Assembly (NCBI RefSeq): GCF_028389875.1
Contig: NC_084702.1
Span: 54,346,053 to 54,410,052 of the forward strand
Reading direction: 5' to 3'
Source of the DNA: Rhea pennata
Lineage: Eukaryota; Chordata; Aves; Rheiformes; Rheidae
Length of the DNA: 64,000 nucleotides
Below are positions 37,900-62,865 of the stretch, piece after piece. The notes beneath the pieces are model-generated. The model saw only the letters and a program-made list of their open reading frames with translations, was not told the DNA's origin and ran no database searches. Position 1 is the stretch's first letter, and each line of letters begins with the position of its first letter. Position numbers and translations under genes: made by a program.

Positions 37900-40800
37900 T
37901 AGATATGCTTTCTAGACGTTCTGTAAAAATTTGTGTAATATATCATGGGATAAATAAGTTTGCATGTGCGAATGCTCTCATAAATATGAAAAATTACGTA
38001 AAAAGAATTTCCTTATCCTTTATTTTATTATTTTATTTTTTTTTTTACTGATTGGAATGGTTGGAAGCATCGATAGCCATTTCTTTGTACAGTTTTCTAT
38101 AACTGCTGTTTCACTGGATGTTTTGTTCTGAAATACATTCTAATTTCAAAAAAATCTTAAGCATAAGCATGTTATTCTGTTGTTTTTGAAGACATTTTAA
38201 TGAGAAGTGTTGATTAAGATTACTTCAAGACTTGTTAATGATTATATGTTTTCTTTAGAGGTAAATTTTCAATGTTGGCCTTAATTTAAAGGGAGGAAGT
38301 TGGGAAAGCTGTTTCCAGTTTAGAACAACGATAGCATCTTTGGTGGTGCAGATGTAGTACTTTGCCTCACCCTGGGAGTTATTTACCATCTGATTTTTGA
38401 GCCCTTATTATTCACACTGCAATCCTAATGGCTTCAGACTTGCTCTCGTATTTATCAGAAGTTGACATTCCAATTTAATCAGCCGTTTAATTCCAGGAGT
38501 TCTGCTGGATGAAGTATGTAACAGAACAAACTACGGGAATGCTGAGAGAATTAGAAAACTTGGCACCTTTTCATTTGAAACAGACTTTAGTCTCATCTGC
38601 CTGGAAGGGGTCTCAATATCTTTTTCAGTCTGAATTGGGCAGAACTCGGTGCCATCCCTTGTCCTTACTCTCTTCTCAGACCTCTCTCTGGCTCAGGTTT
38701 CCGTTCCTTTCAATGTAAAGGAAATCTCTCTACCTTGTAAGGGAGCTGGGGACAGGTGTTTTATAGCTGTTGTGCTGCAGAAATGATACAAAAAACCCTT
38801 TTGTTTATAAGACATGTCCTTGTCCAGACTCCTGCAGTTTAAATGCACGCTCACTGTACGCTTAGATTTCCTGTTTCTCTCAGTGGCAGTTCTGGGTGTT
38901 GTGTCAGGTACCAGGAGAAGATAATTAAAGTTTAAGGCTCAAGTAAAGTGCTGAAAGTCCCACTCCCCCCACCCCACCCTGGCTTGCTTGCTTGATGGTT
39001 TTCTCTGGCTGATTTCAAGTCCATATGCTGGTGTGGGAAAGACTTATTAGTACTACGAAAACCCAGCTCCAGTCTCCCTTTGACAGTGGTCTGAGCTTCT
39101 CTCTCTGAAAAATCAGTTCCTGGCAGAGTGTCTGCAGAACCATCCATCTTCTCTTTTCTGCCCGAGTTTCCATCAAAGGGCTGTGGAGAAGGGAACGCTG
39201 TGCCTCTCGTTGGAATGGGTAAGGACCTGACGGGACACACTGCCTGTGGCTCCCTCAGCCTCTCCCACAGAGGTGCCACACGGGCGACTGGACTGATCTG
39301 CTGGGGTCGCAGAGAGAAGATGGGTAGGAGCACCGTTCTGTGACTGATAGGGGTTCGGGCAGGATTGGTGCCAGGCATTGTGGCAGCATGTGCTGAGCAT
39401 CGAACAGCAGGCACGGGCACTCACCCTGCAGCTTAGGAAGTCCAGCGCAGCAATGCCTTGCAGCTGTTAAGGTAAATTAGTGGCTTTAGCCTGGGTCACA
39501 TTAGAGACCTCAACATTGCTAAGCAGGTGGGAGAAGAGGCTGGGGGCTTGGTGTGTACAACTGCCAAGTTGGTTTTATTCTAACCTGTGAAGAAAGAACT
39601 ACTCTAAACATACAAAAATAAAAATACTAGACTAAGAAACACTTTAATCTCTTGGAGGAAGAGATCAGTGAAATACAAATGAGTAGCTGTGAGTTGAAAC
39701 CCGTCGAAGGCAAGACAAATGGAGAGTCAGTTTAGTTGGATTTAGTTACAGTTAGAACTGTCAAGGAAAGTGGTCTCCTGATGTCCTAAAAAAATGAAGG
39801 TATATTTGAACAAAACTGAAATTAGTTTTCTACTTAATACAAGTGTATCGAGGGCTGGCACATGTGTGGGGTCTCTAGACTCCACTCTGTGAGTCTGCAT
39901 TGTTGCATGTAAATGTAAATGTCTGCTGCGTGGCCTTAGTAGTGTGACTGAGTTTTTGCAGAAGAAAATAATGCTCATTTAAAGTTTGCAAATAATAATT
40001 GCCCTACATCAGAGGAGTTAGCATGTTATTCCAATTACAGCTTGTCCTCAGCCACTGAGTGTATGTACAGCAGTCGTCTTTCCTCTAATCTTCCTCTTAG
40101 GAGATACCCACCTGACATGACAGATCCGTACAGGCTAATGTCCAAGAGGGACTTGCAGGTTCCAAGAATACAAAAGTTTTCAAACCAGACTTGAGTGACA
40201 AAAAGGACTTGTTTGTCTTGATAAACAGCTGGATGACTGTGATCAAGATACCATCATACTCCTTGCTACCTTGTATGTTTATGCAGGGCAAGCAAAGTGT
40301 GTAATGAACTTAAGCTAAAACGTGCCTCGTATACTAGGGTGGCCTAGCTTTGACTTATGCCAGCACATCAACTAAAAATCCTGGTGTTAATGAAAAATGT
40401 AATGGATTTACATTTGTAGAAATAGCTGCCCAGCTTTTAGTTTGTTAATCTCCAGATTTTGTTGAGATTTGAAGCTTTTAGACAATCATCTATAAGATTG
40501 TATATCCTATATTCCTCTACAGTATTGCAATTGGCCTTGACAGTAAGAATCATACTAGTTCTGAAAAAACATGTTTCTCTCTTCTGTTACCATTATCAAC
40601 TTGAACCTATTTCTCTACTTCCAATTCTTGGACTTTTCCCTTCTTAAGAAAAGATGGCATGAAAGTAGATCAAGCTGCAACTGTATTTCAGCTCCTAGAA
40701 GCAAATCTTAATTTAAAACTACTGAAGATGGGGAGGGGGGGAAAGTACTTTTTATTGCTTTCCTCTGGAACATCTGTTTTTTCCCAGTGTGTGTTTAAAT

Positions 40801-43800
40801 TAATTTCTTCTGTTTCATGTATATTTAGAGATTGTTGCTGATAAACACAACATTTGCATTTAATTGTTAAGTTTCTCACTCCTGTTTAAGGAAATGTACT
40901 TTTGTTTAAATGTTTTCTTCCTCACTTCTTGTCTGTCTTGGATGTACAGTGACACCCCCTAGAAACGGATGCTTGGTGACTTTCCTGTAATTCAAGAGGT
41001 TGAACCCAATCTTGACGCATTTCCGCTGTAGCCAGTAAAGTTCTGATTGCTCTGCAGAGAAACTAAACTATCTTAACTCTATCGAGTGAATTCTCAGTAT
41101 GATTCCTGTGAAATGGAAACTCTTGGTGAGATAAATCTTCCTACTTACCGCAATCCTGATTTAGTAGTGTGTTAGCTACAGCAGACTGGGTCAGGCTACT
41201 GAATGTAAGCAAAAACGTGTGCCATACTGGTATTATTTAGTTTTATCACCAATGACCACATAGGATGCACTTGGTACTAATGAACTAACCCAGCAAAACC
41301 GAAAGGGCTTGCTTGTATTTGCAGAAATATCTGTTCAGCTTTTAGTATATTAAATTTGCAAAGGAATTAAATGCTGTATGAGTTGTGATAGTTTTTTAAT
41401 GAGGCACTAGGCCTACTTAAGAACTATTTTGTAAATCTTATAAAAGGAAGCACTGTAGGCAAATATGCCTGCATATGCCAGAATATGTTGTACCTAACAC
41501 CTGAGAAAGTCGCATCCTTCCATCTTGACTTTAATAATTTAAACTTTCCGTAGTTTTTAGCCATTTCTTTCACAATAACCATGATTCTAAAGAAAGACTC
41601 TCATATAGTGACCAGTATGTAAGAACATTATTGAAGGAAACTTGCCTCTTCTGTGTTTATTTGTTCCTTGTTACTATTACTTTGAGTTTTCAAAAATATT
41701 TCCTTTAGAATTACACATTTATTTTTTAAATTTATTTATTTTTTACTGACATGTTTTTTAATGAAATATATTTGAGGCCAAACTTGTAAACATCCCTTAA
41801 CTGGTACAATGTTCACTATCTTGAGTGGTAACGTTGCTATATATTTTATCCTCTGAATTTTCATGACTATCCAATGTCCTGCATTAGCTGAGGCACTACT
41901 TAAATTAAATTAAGTGACTTTGATTATCCTTCCATATTCTCTGGAGTTCACTTGCCATTTAGAATTGATTACACTGTATCTAGTATGATCTGTGGGCTTA
42001 TGCACTTTAAATTCTCGGTCCTGTGTACTTTGTGCTTTCTGCAAGAGTGAAGTAATGTAGTTGAAATTTTTACTCTTGTCAAAATGCACTGTAATATTTT
42101 TACATAATTCCTCTTCCTCCAAACCTCTTTATGTAGCTCTGTTCTTCTTGCAAAAAAAGAGACTGAGTATACTTAGAAATCTTTTATGTTAAAATCAAAG
42201 CTACCTCATTCTTCACTGTCCAGAAACATTCTTTAAAATTATTTTCTCTCTTTCTTCTTTGAGAAGATGTGAAGTTATGGACAGGGCTGAATATATTTCT
42301 TTATTGAGTGCTATCCCTAAGATGGATCACTGCTGCTCAGAATTGTTTTAGGTGGGAGCGAAACATAAGTCATGCAACATCAAAATACTTGGAACTAATT
42401 TCTTACTTCTTCTTGTATTTTGATGTCAATCTAGAAAGATATCAAACTGCTTCTGCATTTGAAAGAATATGCTTTTGTATAATTGCTTTTTTTGGGGGGG
42501 GGGGAAGAGGTTGCCTTGTAGGAAAGTAAACATTTGCAAGCTTTAAAAACTGCATATAATCTTCATTCTAACAAAATAAATAGAAGCGAAATGTAAATAC
42601 ATACAGTCCTAGAAGCCCTACCAGTATCCTATTTAAAGATATTTATAGACCTGGCATTATCAAAACATACAAAATGTCTACAATGTATTCTTTGGTGCTG
42701 AAAGACTGCTTATTTCCCAATAATCCTGTAACATACACTTGCTAGTAGTCACTGTTTCTCTATAAAATACAGTAGCTACAGTAATTCTCCTTGTCTACTG
42801 CTGCATGTAGTATTCTGTTCTGGAGCTGTATAAGCATTATATAAAAGCATGTGTGAATATGAGCATATACAATTTTTCTCTTTTACAACAGATTTCAGTA
42901 GTTTTTAATGCTCCACAGTTCTGATCCTGTTTTTCTCTTAGAGACTTTGTTCTGGTAACAAATGTGTTCTCCCGTTCCCTTTCTGCTCTTGAATTTGTGC
43001 CTTTTCCCTGCTGCTTCACCTATGTAAATGCCAGTCTATCCTGCTGCAGTACTCTTCTTCTCAAGCACTGTGACACTAATCTGTACAACTAAAAATGCTT
43101 TTCTTGTATTTAAGCAAATCATCCTCTAGGTTTAGTAATGTGAAGTAGTTGGTGTTGTAAACTCATGAATGTAGAGAATGTGCTTCATTCTGCAGTGAAT
43201 GGTGATTGCTTGCAAATTTCTGGGCATAGTCATGTGAAGATACTAGAATACAATTGCTGTTATAACAGATGATGGTTAAATATAGTTTGCTAGAGTAGTT
43301 GTGAAAGATGATTAGTGAACATTGCAAATATAATACTGCATTTTCAGTTTGAAAAGTGCAAATTCTACCAACACATCTGGATAACTCAAACACGTTATAA
43401 GTGCTTCAGTCCCTCTTGGACTATCTACTAGCCAACAACTCAGTGTTTCTACTAGGTGTTTAAACTGCAACTAATTTTTCTCCCTGATGCTTTTTTAGTA
43501 TCCAGTTAGAATTTTGTGTGTGTGCCAGCAACTACAGAGCAGGACCGTAAGGACTGTTGCGTAGTTTTGAAAAGTAAATGACAAGGAAAAGCTGGGAATA
43601 CAATAGCTTCAGGAATCTTTTGCCTTAAAAATATTCCTAGCTCGTGCCATCTTCTAGTCTAGTAGTCAGATATTTCTGGTATAGACCATAAATTTTTTTT
43701 CAGAGTTGCATTTGGGGCATCTGTGGTTAGAACGCAGACTGCAGTATCTTGATCATCCGCGGCTCCACTAAGGTAACCAATACTTCAAAATACCTCTGTA

Positions 43801-44300
43801 ATCAGTAATGTTAAGAACTGCTGGGTTTGAACTATAAAGTACTACTTAGGGCTTTCAGTCTTTTAAATAACTATTATCCTGGCAGCCTGTAAATTATATG
43901 CTTGCAAAGAGACAAATGGTAATTTTACAGACATCTGAAAAATGGTGCATGATATTTAGTGAAAAACTTTCATTTGGTCAGAGTTACTACCACATCCCAC
44001 TCAATGTGAGATGAAACACTCCAACCTGCTTTTTAAATGCAATTGCCAGTTAACTATTTGTAGGTTTGTATTGATAGTTCATAAAAATAAATTCTAAAAT
44101 AAAATTGTGCCAGTAAAACAGCTGCCAGACTGAAAGGGGAAATTTCGAAGGGATTATTCTGCATGGTTGTAGAACACATGTTCTATGGGATTACCTATGT
44201 GTTTGAAGGAAGAGCTACATTATTCCATGGCTCAACCTGCTCCTGTCAGGACATTTGCTTAGTCACAGAAAATATATCCTGAACCTTGTAGTAATAATGA
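37900..44300. other. intergenic, MARVELD2 to GTF2H2 (first part)
   Basis: About 6.4 kb in which no known gene was recognised; mammals have OCLN on this side of MARVELD2. Most is AT-rich with short uninformative open frames. A less AT-rich block at about 38470-39480 contains a 162-codon minus-strand open frame (38932-39420) and splice-like sites, but no similarity was recognised. A short G run occurs near 42493-42504. Confidence 0.55.
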
Positions 44301-44304
44301 TGAT

Positions 44305-46640
44305 GACTTCTTGTCGCAAATGGTGGAGGAGCCTACAAGGAAGGGTGTCCTGCTGGACCTTGTCCTTACCAACAGAGAGGGACTGGTTAGAGATGTAAAG
44401 GTTGGAGGCAGCATTGGCTGCAGTGACCATGAGATGGTGGAGTTCAGGATCCTGCAGGAAAGAACTAAGGCAACAAGCAGGGTTGCAACCCTGGACTTCA
44501 GGAGAGCAGACTTTGGGCTCTTCAGAGACCTAATTGGTGGAGTCTCATGGGTTAAGGCCCTAGAAGGAAGGGGGTCCAGGAGAGCTGGCTAGTATTCAAA
44601 CATCACTTCCTCCAAGCTCTAGAGCAGTGCATCCCTATGAGTAAGAAGTGCAGCAAGAGGGGCAGGAGACCTGCATGGGTGAGCAAGGAGCTCCTGGCCA
44701 AATTCAGACGGAAGAAGAAAATACACAGACTGTGGAAGAGGGGACACGCTACTTTGGAGAATTACAGGAACGCAGTCAGCGTATGTAGAGATGCGGCGAG
44801 GAAGGCTAAGGCCCAGCTGGAATTGAGTCTGGTAAGGGATGTCAAGGACAACAGGAAGGGCTTCTTCAATTACGTCAGCAGCAAAAGGAGGACTTGGGGA
44901 AAATGTGGGCCCGCTACTGAATGGGGCAGGGGCACTGGTGACAAGGGATACAGAGAAGGCAGAGTTACTGAATGTCTTCTTTGCTTCAGTCTTCACTGCT
45001 AAGGGCAGCCCTCAGGAATCCTGCAGCCTGGATGTGAGGGAGAAAGTCTGGAGAAGGGAAAACTTTTCTTTGGTTGAGGAGGACAGAATTAGAGACCAAC
45101 TGGGCAGGCTAGACATCCACAAATCCATGGGCTCGGATGCGATTCACCCACGGGTACTGAGGGAGCTGGCAGATGTTGTTGCCAAGCCACTCTCCATCAT
45201 CTTTGAAAGGTCCTGGAGAACTGGAGAGGTGCCTGAGGACTGGAAGAAAGCCAGTGTCACTCCAGCCTTCAAAAAGGGCAAGAAGGAGGACCCAGGCAAC
45301 TATAGGCCAGTCAGCCTCACCTCCATCCCTGGAAAGGGGATGAAGCAGCTCCTTCTGGATGTCATCTCCAGACACATGGAGGAAAAGAAGGTGATCAGGA
45401 GTAGCCAGCATGGATTCACCAAGGGGAAATCCTGCTTAACTAATCTGATAGCCTTCTCTGATGGAATGACTGGCTGGGTAGATGAGGGGAGAGCAGTGGA
45501 TGTTGTCTACCATGACTTCAGCAAGGCTTTTGACACTCTCTCCCATAACATCCTCCTAGAGAAGCTCAGGAAGTGTGGGTTAGACGGGTGGACAGTGAGG
45601 TGGATTGAGAACTGGCTGAATGGCAGAGCTCAGAGGGTTGTCACCAGTGGCATGGAGTCCAGCTGGAGGCCTGTGGCTAGTGGCGTCCCCCAGGGCTCAA
45701 TCCTGGTTCCCATCCTGTTCAACTATTTCATCAGTGACCTGGACGAGGGGACAGAGTGCCTCCTCAGCAAGTTTGCTGATGATACCAAGCTGGGAGGAGT
45801 GGCTGATACACCAGAGGGCTGTGCTGCCCTTCAGAGAGACCTGGCCAGGCTGGAGAGCTGGGCGGAGAGGAACCTCCTGAGGTTCAACAAAGGCAAGTGC
45901 AGGGTCCTGCACTTAGGAAGAAATAACCATGCACCAGTACAAGCTGGGGGCTGACCTTCTGTAAAGCAGCTCTGCAGAGAAGGACCTGGGAGTGCTGGTG
46001 GATGACAAGCTGACCATGAGCCACAAATGTGCCCTTGTGGCCAGGAAGGCCAATGGTGTCCTGGGGGTGCATTGGGAAGAGTGTTGCCAGCAGGTCGAGG
46101 GAGGTGATCCTGCCCCTGTACTCAGCCCTGGTGAGGCCTCATCTCAAGTACTGTGCCCAGTTCTGGGCTCCCTAATACAAGAGAGACATGGAGCTACTGG
46201 AGAGAGTCCAGCGTAGGGCTACAAAGATGATCAGAGGGCTGGAGCACCTGCCCCATGAGGAACGGCTGCGAGAGCTGGGCCTCTTCAGCCTGGGGAAGAG
46301 GAGAGGGATCTTATCAATGTGTATAAGTAGCTGAAGGGAGGGTGTCAAGGGGATGGGGACAAACTCTTTTCAGTTGCCTCTTGTCCTGTCACACGGGGCA
46401 ATGGGCAGAAACTGAAGCACAGGAAGTTCCACCTGAAAGTGAGGGGGAATTTCTTCCCTGTGAGAGTGACGGAGCCCTGGAGCAGGTTGCCCAGAGAGGT
46501 TGTGGAGTCTCCTTCTCTGGAGATCTTCAAGGCCCACCTGGATGCAACCCTGTCTACCATGCTCTAGGTGACCCTGCTGAGCAGGGAGGTTGGACTAGAT
46601 GATCTCCAGAGGTCCCTTCCAACCTTACTGATTCTATGAA
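44305..46640 (+). mobile_element. CR1 LINE, 5'-truncated, reaching its 3' end
   Basis: Starts within the second CR1 open reading frame at the end of the endonuclease domain (VEEPTRKGVLLDLVLTNREG, GCSDHEMVEF). It continues through reverse transcriptase, with [27 protein letters not shown] and the catalytic FADD. It ends in the avian CR1 3' tail, CCCTTCCAACC followed by an ATTCTATGA-like unit near 46632-46640. The frame is broken: the endonuclease-end frame stops at 44592, reading moves between two frames across 44637-45002, and the reverse transcriptase frame closes at 45954. It is dead as an autonomous element. It sits between MARVELD2 and GTF2H2 in GTF2H2 orientation. Confidence 0.93.
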
Positions 46641-46980
46641 TAAATTTCAAGCTGTGTGTTTTAGACTAGATTTAAAGCATTGTTTTTGTTATTGGGATAA
46701 AATACAATTACTTCATGAAAATAACTGATCATAGCAGTTGTGCATTGACATGCACTGTTACAGTACATGTATGTAATACTCTGTCCTTTTCCTCGTCCCT
46801 TGGGTGCTTCAGTTAATGCAGAAAATATATAGTCATATAAATACAAATAGTGCTTTAATCTTTTTTCAAAATCTTATTTCCTTTATAGTACAGCGCCAGG
46901 CATGTTTAGTTTATAGACAATGTATACTCTGGTGAACTTGATATGTTTTGTAAGGGGCGTCCTTGGGAGAGAGATAAGAC
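46641..46980. other. short spacer between CR1 and the GTF2H2 island
   Basis: AT-rich spacer of 340 bases. No gene or repeat was recognised. Confidence 0.6.
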
Positions 46981-46984
46981 AGTA

Positions 46985-47400
46985 GTAGCTGAGGGTTCAG
47001 GCTCGGCGTTGGCTGCGACCTGCGGCCGCCTCCGCCGCCGGAGGAGGCCGCCGGGGCGCCCCGCTCGGCCGGGCCTCGCCACGCCCTGCCGCGGCGCCCT
47101 GCGGGGTCCCGCCCGCAGCGCGGAACGGTCGCTCCGCAGTCCGGGCGCCAAAGCCGGGAGGGATTCGCCGCGGCACTGAGGAAGGGGCGGGCGCAGGCGT
47201 TTCCGGCTGGAGCGGTGGGACCGTTGGGACCGTTGGGCGGCCGGTACGGCGGCTCGCGCGGCTCCATAGCTCGAAGCGGCGGTCGTGCCTCGCGGCCCGG
47301 CGCGCGGCGGGGGAGCGGTCCGGGAGGGGCTCGGGCGGCGGCGGGCGGGGAAGGTTTCGTTACGGGCTGTCACGGTTGTGCTCCACAGCAGCGTGGGTAA
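46985..47400 (+). promoter_or_regulatory. CpG-island promoter of GTF2H2
   Basis: GC-rich block ending just before the GTF2H2 start codon. It contains a GC box (GGGGCGGGCG near 47184) and a direct repeat TGGGACCGT, twice plus a partial third unit, at about 47217-47237. The CCGTTGG core is the reverse of a MYB-type CAACGG site. No TATA box was seen. Confidence 0.75.
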
Positions 47401-47416
47401 GAGCAAAGCTGCAGGC

Positions 47417-59605
<12,189 letters not shown>

Positions 59606-59951
59606 TGCTGTCTCTTTTTAGAGGTTGCCTTATCTGTTTCATTCTTGCATCAATCTGTTGTGTTTATTCAGCCATAACTTTCACTGAGGCACGTCAAAAC
59701 AAGAAGAAAGGCCTAGATGAATACAAAAGGATGAACGTTGTATTGGGGGGAAATTTAATTTTTACCTAATGTATTTGTTAATATATTCATGGCTCATTTT
59801 TATCTGATTTGTTTTCTTCTTGTTTGAAAGACTCCAATTTTTTCCGAGTGCTATTGTGGGTAACATGTAAATTTGTAAATGTAAAAGTGATAAAACTGGT
59901 TTGTATGTTAAGATGGTGACTTATGTTTGTTCATCTTTTGTTTAAAAAAAA

Positions 59952-59957
59952 AATAAA
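59952..59957 (+). terminator. GTF2H2 poly(A) signal
   Basis: AATAAA inside an A-rich stretch, 350 bases after the GTF2H2 stop codon at 59603-59605. Confidence 0.65.
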
Positions 59958-59969
59958 AAGCCCTAAAAA

Positions 59970-61110
59970 TATATTTTATACGTCAGTTGTTATGCAGTCT
60001 TGTTTTAAGTGGATGGTGATATATTCTGTTAAATTCTGTGGAGTAGAATATTTTTGTAAATGTTAAGATAGATATTTTTGAGCAATTAGTTGGGAGACAA
60101 GACATTTCAAAAAGAACTTAAAATGCAAGCCAGCAAAAAATAACCCCTTGACTTAAGCAGTTTCTCACTTTCTATACTTACTGCATACAAATACACGTGT
60201 ACTTTTTGCCATTTTCGCAAGCAGTTTTTGTTTCAAACTCTTTAAATATACAAGTTCTCTCTGTTAACATAGTTTCTTGTGTGTTTAGTCTAAGATTTAT
60301 GCCTACCAGCTGGCCAGAAAACAGGAATTCTGCTATTTGGAGTGGTGGAGATGAGAGTTTCCGCATCTGTGTGTGTTTCTGTGCAGAATTAAACAAAAAA
60401 CATTATAAACCCTTGTGGAATCATATGATTGCAGTGCCTGTTAGCCTGGTGGTTGGGCTACTTAGCTGAGATGCAGGTGATGCAGATATTTAAGGCTTTA
60501 CTCAAGAAGTAGCAGAAAAAATGACAAAAAGGGTTTTGCTGTGGTTTCATAAGCCATTCCAAGCAAAGGAATGCCAGAACCATTTGGCTCTTGGTTATTC
60601 TGATGTGAGTGACGGTCCTGTGGCATGGTATTTTCTAAGAGTATTTTTCATCTTCATAATCAGCATTTCCTATGGGGAAGGAGGGAGGAAGGTTTTAACA
60701 AACAGTTTTAACCTGTTCTGGCTTTTTCTCTTACCAGAGAGAACATAGTAAAGTAATGTAATTTGAAGTAGAAGTTGTGTTGTGTGTGGCTATATACTCC
60801 ATTATCTGCTTGTGGTCTGTATAATAATTTTGCATGTTCTTTTTCTCTCTTCTCATTGAACAGAAAGAGCAGTTAAAACTAGGCTCTGAATAATGGCTAT
60901 GAAGGCAATATTTCTCCAATATGTAATGAAATTTAGCTGTGGCCTTTGAACTTAAAGCACCATGAAGAAAATGTGTCTTCCTTCTGTACTCTACGGGATT
61001 CACTGGGTCTCAGTCTCCTATGCTTGTGGGAAGATAACACCCGCTTAATTCTTGTTCTTGTGTTTTTCTTCTTTATTGGATCTTCACAAGGTTAGTCAAT
61101 CAGTGAGATT
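59970..61110. other. intergenic, downstream of GTF2H2
   Basis: About 1.1 kb of AT-rich DNA with short open frames on both strands (60197-60469, 60521-60748, 60731-61003). None shows recognisable similarity or splice context. Confidence 0.55.
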
Positions 61111-61119
61111 ACCAACAGG

Positions 61120-61311
61120 CCAATGAGAAATTCTTGTATTTCCTGAAGGTGTTGCATAATACGAGTCAGACGAGAACTGCTGAGAGAGGACGCAAAAAGA
61201 CAAAACCATCCTGTGGGGCTGGGGAAAAAAAAATACTATAAAGGTTTGAGGTTGAAGGCACGTTGGGACAGAGAGAGCAGTGCTTTTTGTAGTGAACAGG
61301 ATTTCTGAAAG
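61120..61311 (+). promoter_or_regulatory. possible TATA promoter and first exon for the NAIP-like locus
   Basis: CCAAT at 61120-61124, TATAAAG at 61237-61243, and a good splice donor AAAG|GTAAGG with GT at 61312-61313, all on the plus strand and correctly spaced for a short noncoding first exon. The next plausible plus-strand acceptor with coding sequence is the NAIP-like exon at 62866. The assignment rests on motif spacing only. Confidence 0.35.
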
Positions 61312-62865
61312 GTAAGGGCCCTTGCTTTATTGTCAATCTTGAAGGAATAAAAATTATGATCTGAATTAACAGTCATAAGTGATTGCCAAGACTGTAAATA
61401 TTGCAATTTTATTAAAATATGAGTAAATAAAATCTCTGGTTTTATTTTTACATAATAGCCATAATTCTTAGAATTGGAGTGGGATCTCATTCTGTCTTGT
61501 GCACCATTAGGAACAATTTTAATTGTAGATTGTACAGACACCGCACTGAAGGAATGAGGTGTGTGCGTCTTACTTAAAAACGCAAAAAAAATGAACTAGC
61601 ATCGATTTTCTGTACTTAAAAGTATATATGGTGGCTATAGTGCTATTCTTTTCAAAATAGAACTTGAAGATTTACACTTTGAATTTAGGGAGAGTTCTGA
61701 AGCACTTCCTTTTTACCTAGGGATTTCAAAGCACTTAGCAAAATTTGTGTTAAGTTATTTATGAGAGAGGGTTCAGGTAGTGTGATTTCTAGGAAAAAAA
61801 AAGCAGTCTGGAGATCCTGTATTTAGAATCATTTGGTATATGTTGTAAATGCGATAAGCACACTGAATTTGAGAAGACCAACCACAGCTCTTTGGAGGTC
61901 AGGGGAGAACAGAATTTGGCTATTATGAATGTCAGAGAACTAAGCATCTTTGCTGCCATCCAAACCATCATCTGACAAAATATTACTTTCTTATGGTTTT
62001 CTTATCACTGAGTACTAGTGGCAAGAACAAAAAGCTTTTACTTCAACAAGAATAATTTATTTGAGAAGCCAAGCAGAAATGGTAACGCTTTAATAAAGCC
62101 ACTTTATTGGAGAGAAGTATTAGCAGTAGAATTTTGGCAATAAATGTCATTGGCAAATTCATTTCATTTTGCGATGATGAAATTCCAGTCCTTTTTGATG
62201 AAGGATGATGTAATTTCTGCTAGTCACTACTTAAAATAAGAATATAGTAAAAAAATAATACAAGGAAATAATTTCTCACTTCCATTTCTCATTTCTGCTT
62301 CCTGTCTTTCATTTGGGAATGTATATTGAGGTACCTCAGGTTCTGTCTAATTTAAGGAGAAATTTGGGATTTGTTAGTAGTATCTAGTCATGGCTTTGGG
62401 GTGGAAGGCCTGAAATAGATAATAATGAGACATATTGGTTTACCTAAGCCATTCTATGTTTTCAGGCTATTGTATGAAGCTCTAGAATTGGGCCACAGAC
62501 ACATGTGACCTTGGGCAAATCTCCTCACCTGCTTATGCACCTTCTTCCTCTCCCCTGTCCTCTCTTCAGTTGTAAAGGCTTCAAGATGGGATTTTTGTTA
62601 CTGTATGCAACAGCAAGGGCAATGGACAGCTAGAATTAGCTGTGGTTTGTATTTGACCAGTAATATTTAATAATATACCTGTTCATATAGATTCAACAGC
62701 TTATTTTATATTCTTTTATCTCTTCAGAGCAAGGTGGAAGCAACAGTTTATAACTTGGAGAAATGATAATTTAATAGAAATGATGAGTGAATGATATCTA
62801 GAAGATGCAGGTAATATAATATGGTAGTCGTCTTTGGTTTTTTTTTTTTGTTTTTTTTTTTTCAG
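61312..62865. other. noncoding stretch before the NAIP-like exon
   Basis: AT-rich, possibly an intron of the NAIP-like locus. Apart from the MIR-like trace at about 62490-62600 no feature was recognised. Confidence 0.5.
62490..62600 (+). mobile_element. old MIR-like (CORE) SINE remnant
   Basis: TGTGACCTTGGGCAAAT at 62504-62520, followed by CTCCTCACCT and, further on, CTTCAGTTGTAAA, follows the order of the well-known MIR segment. Divergence is high, as expected for an element active before the amniote radiation. Confidence 0.5.

Noticed and set aside
45109-45411. Minus-strand open frames inside the CR1 copies (also 56622-56864, 57366-57716)
   Set aside because: Antisense shadows of CR1 reverse transcriptase, repeated in both copies for that reason.
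44305-46640. The intergenic reverse transcriptase as a possible retroviral pol gene
   Set aside because: Motif order, endonuclease remnant and the 3' tail are those of a CR1 LINE; no LTRs, protease or integrase sequence is present.
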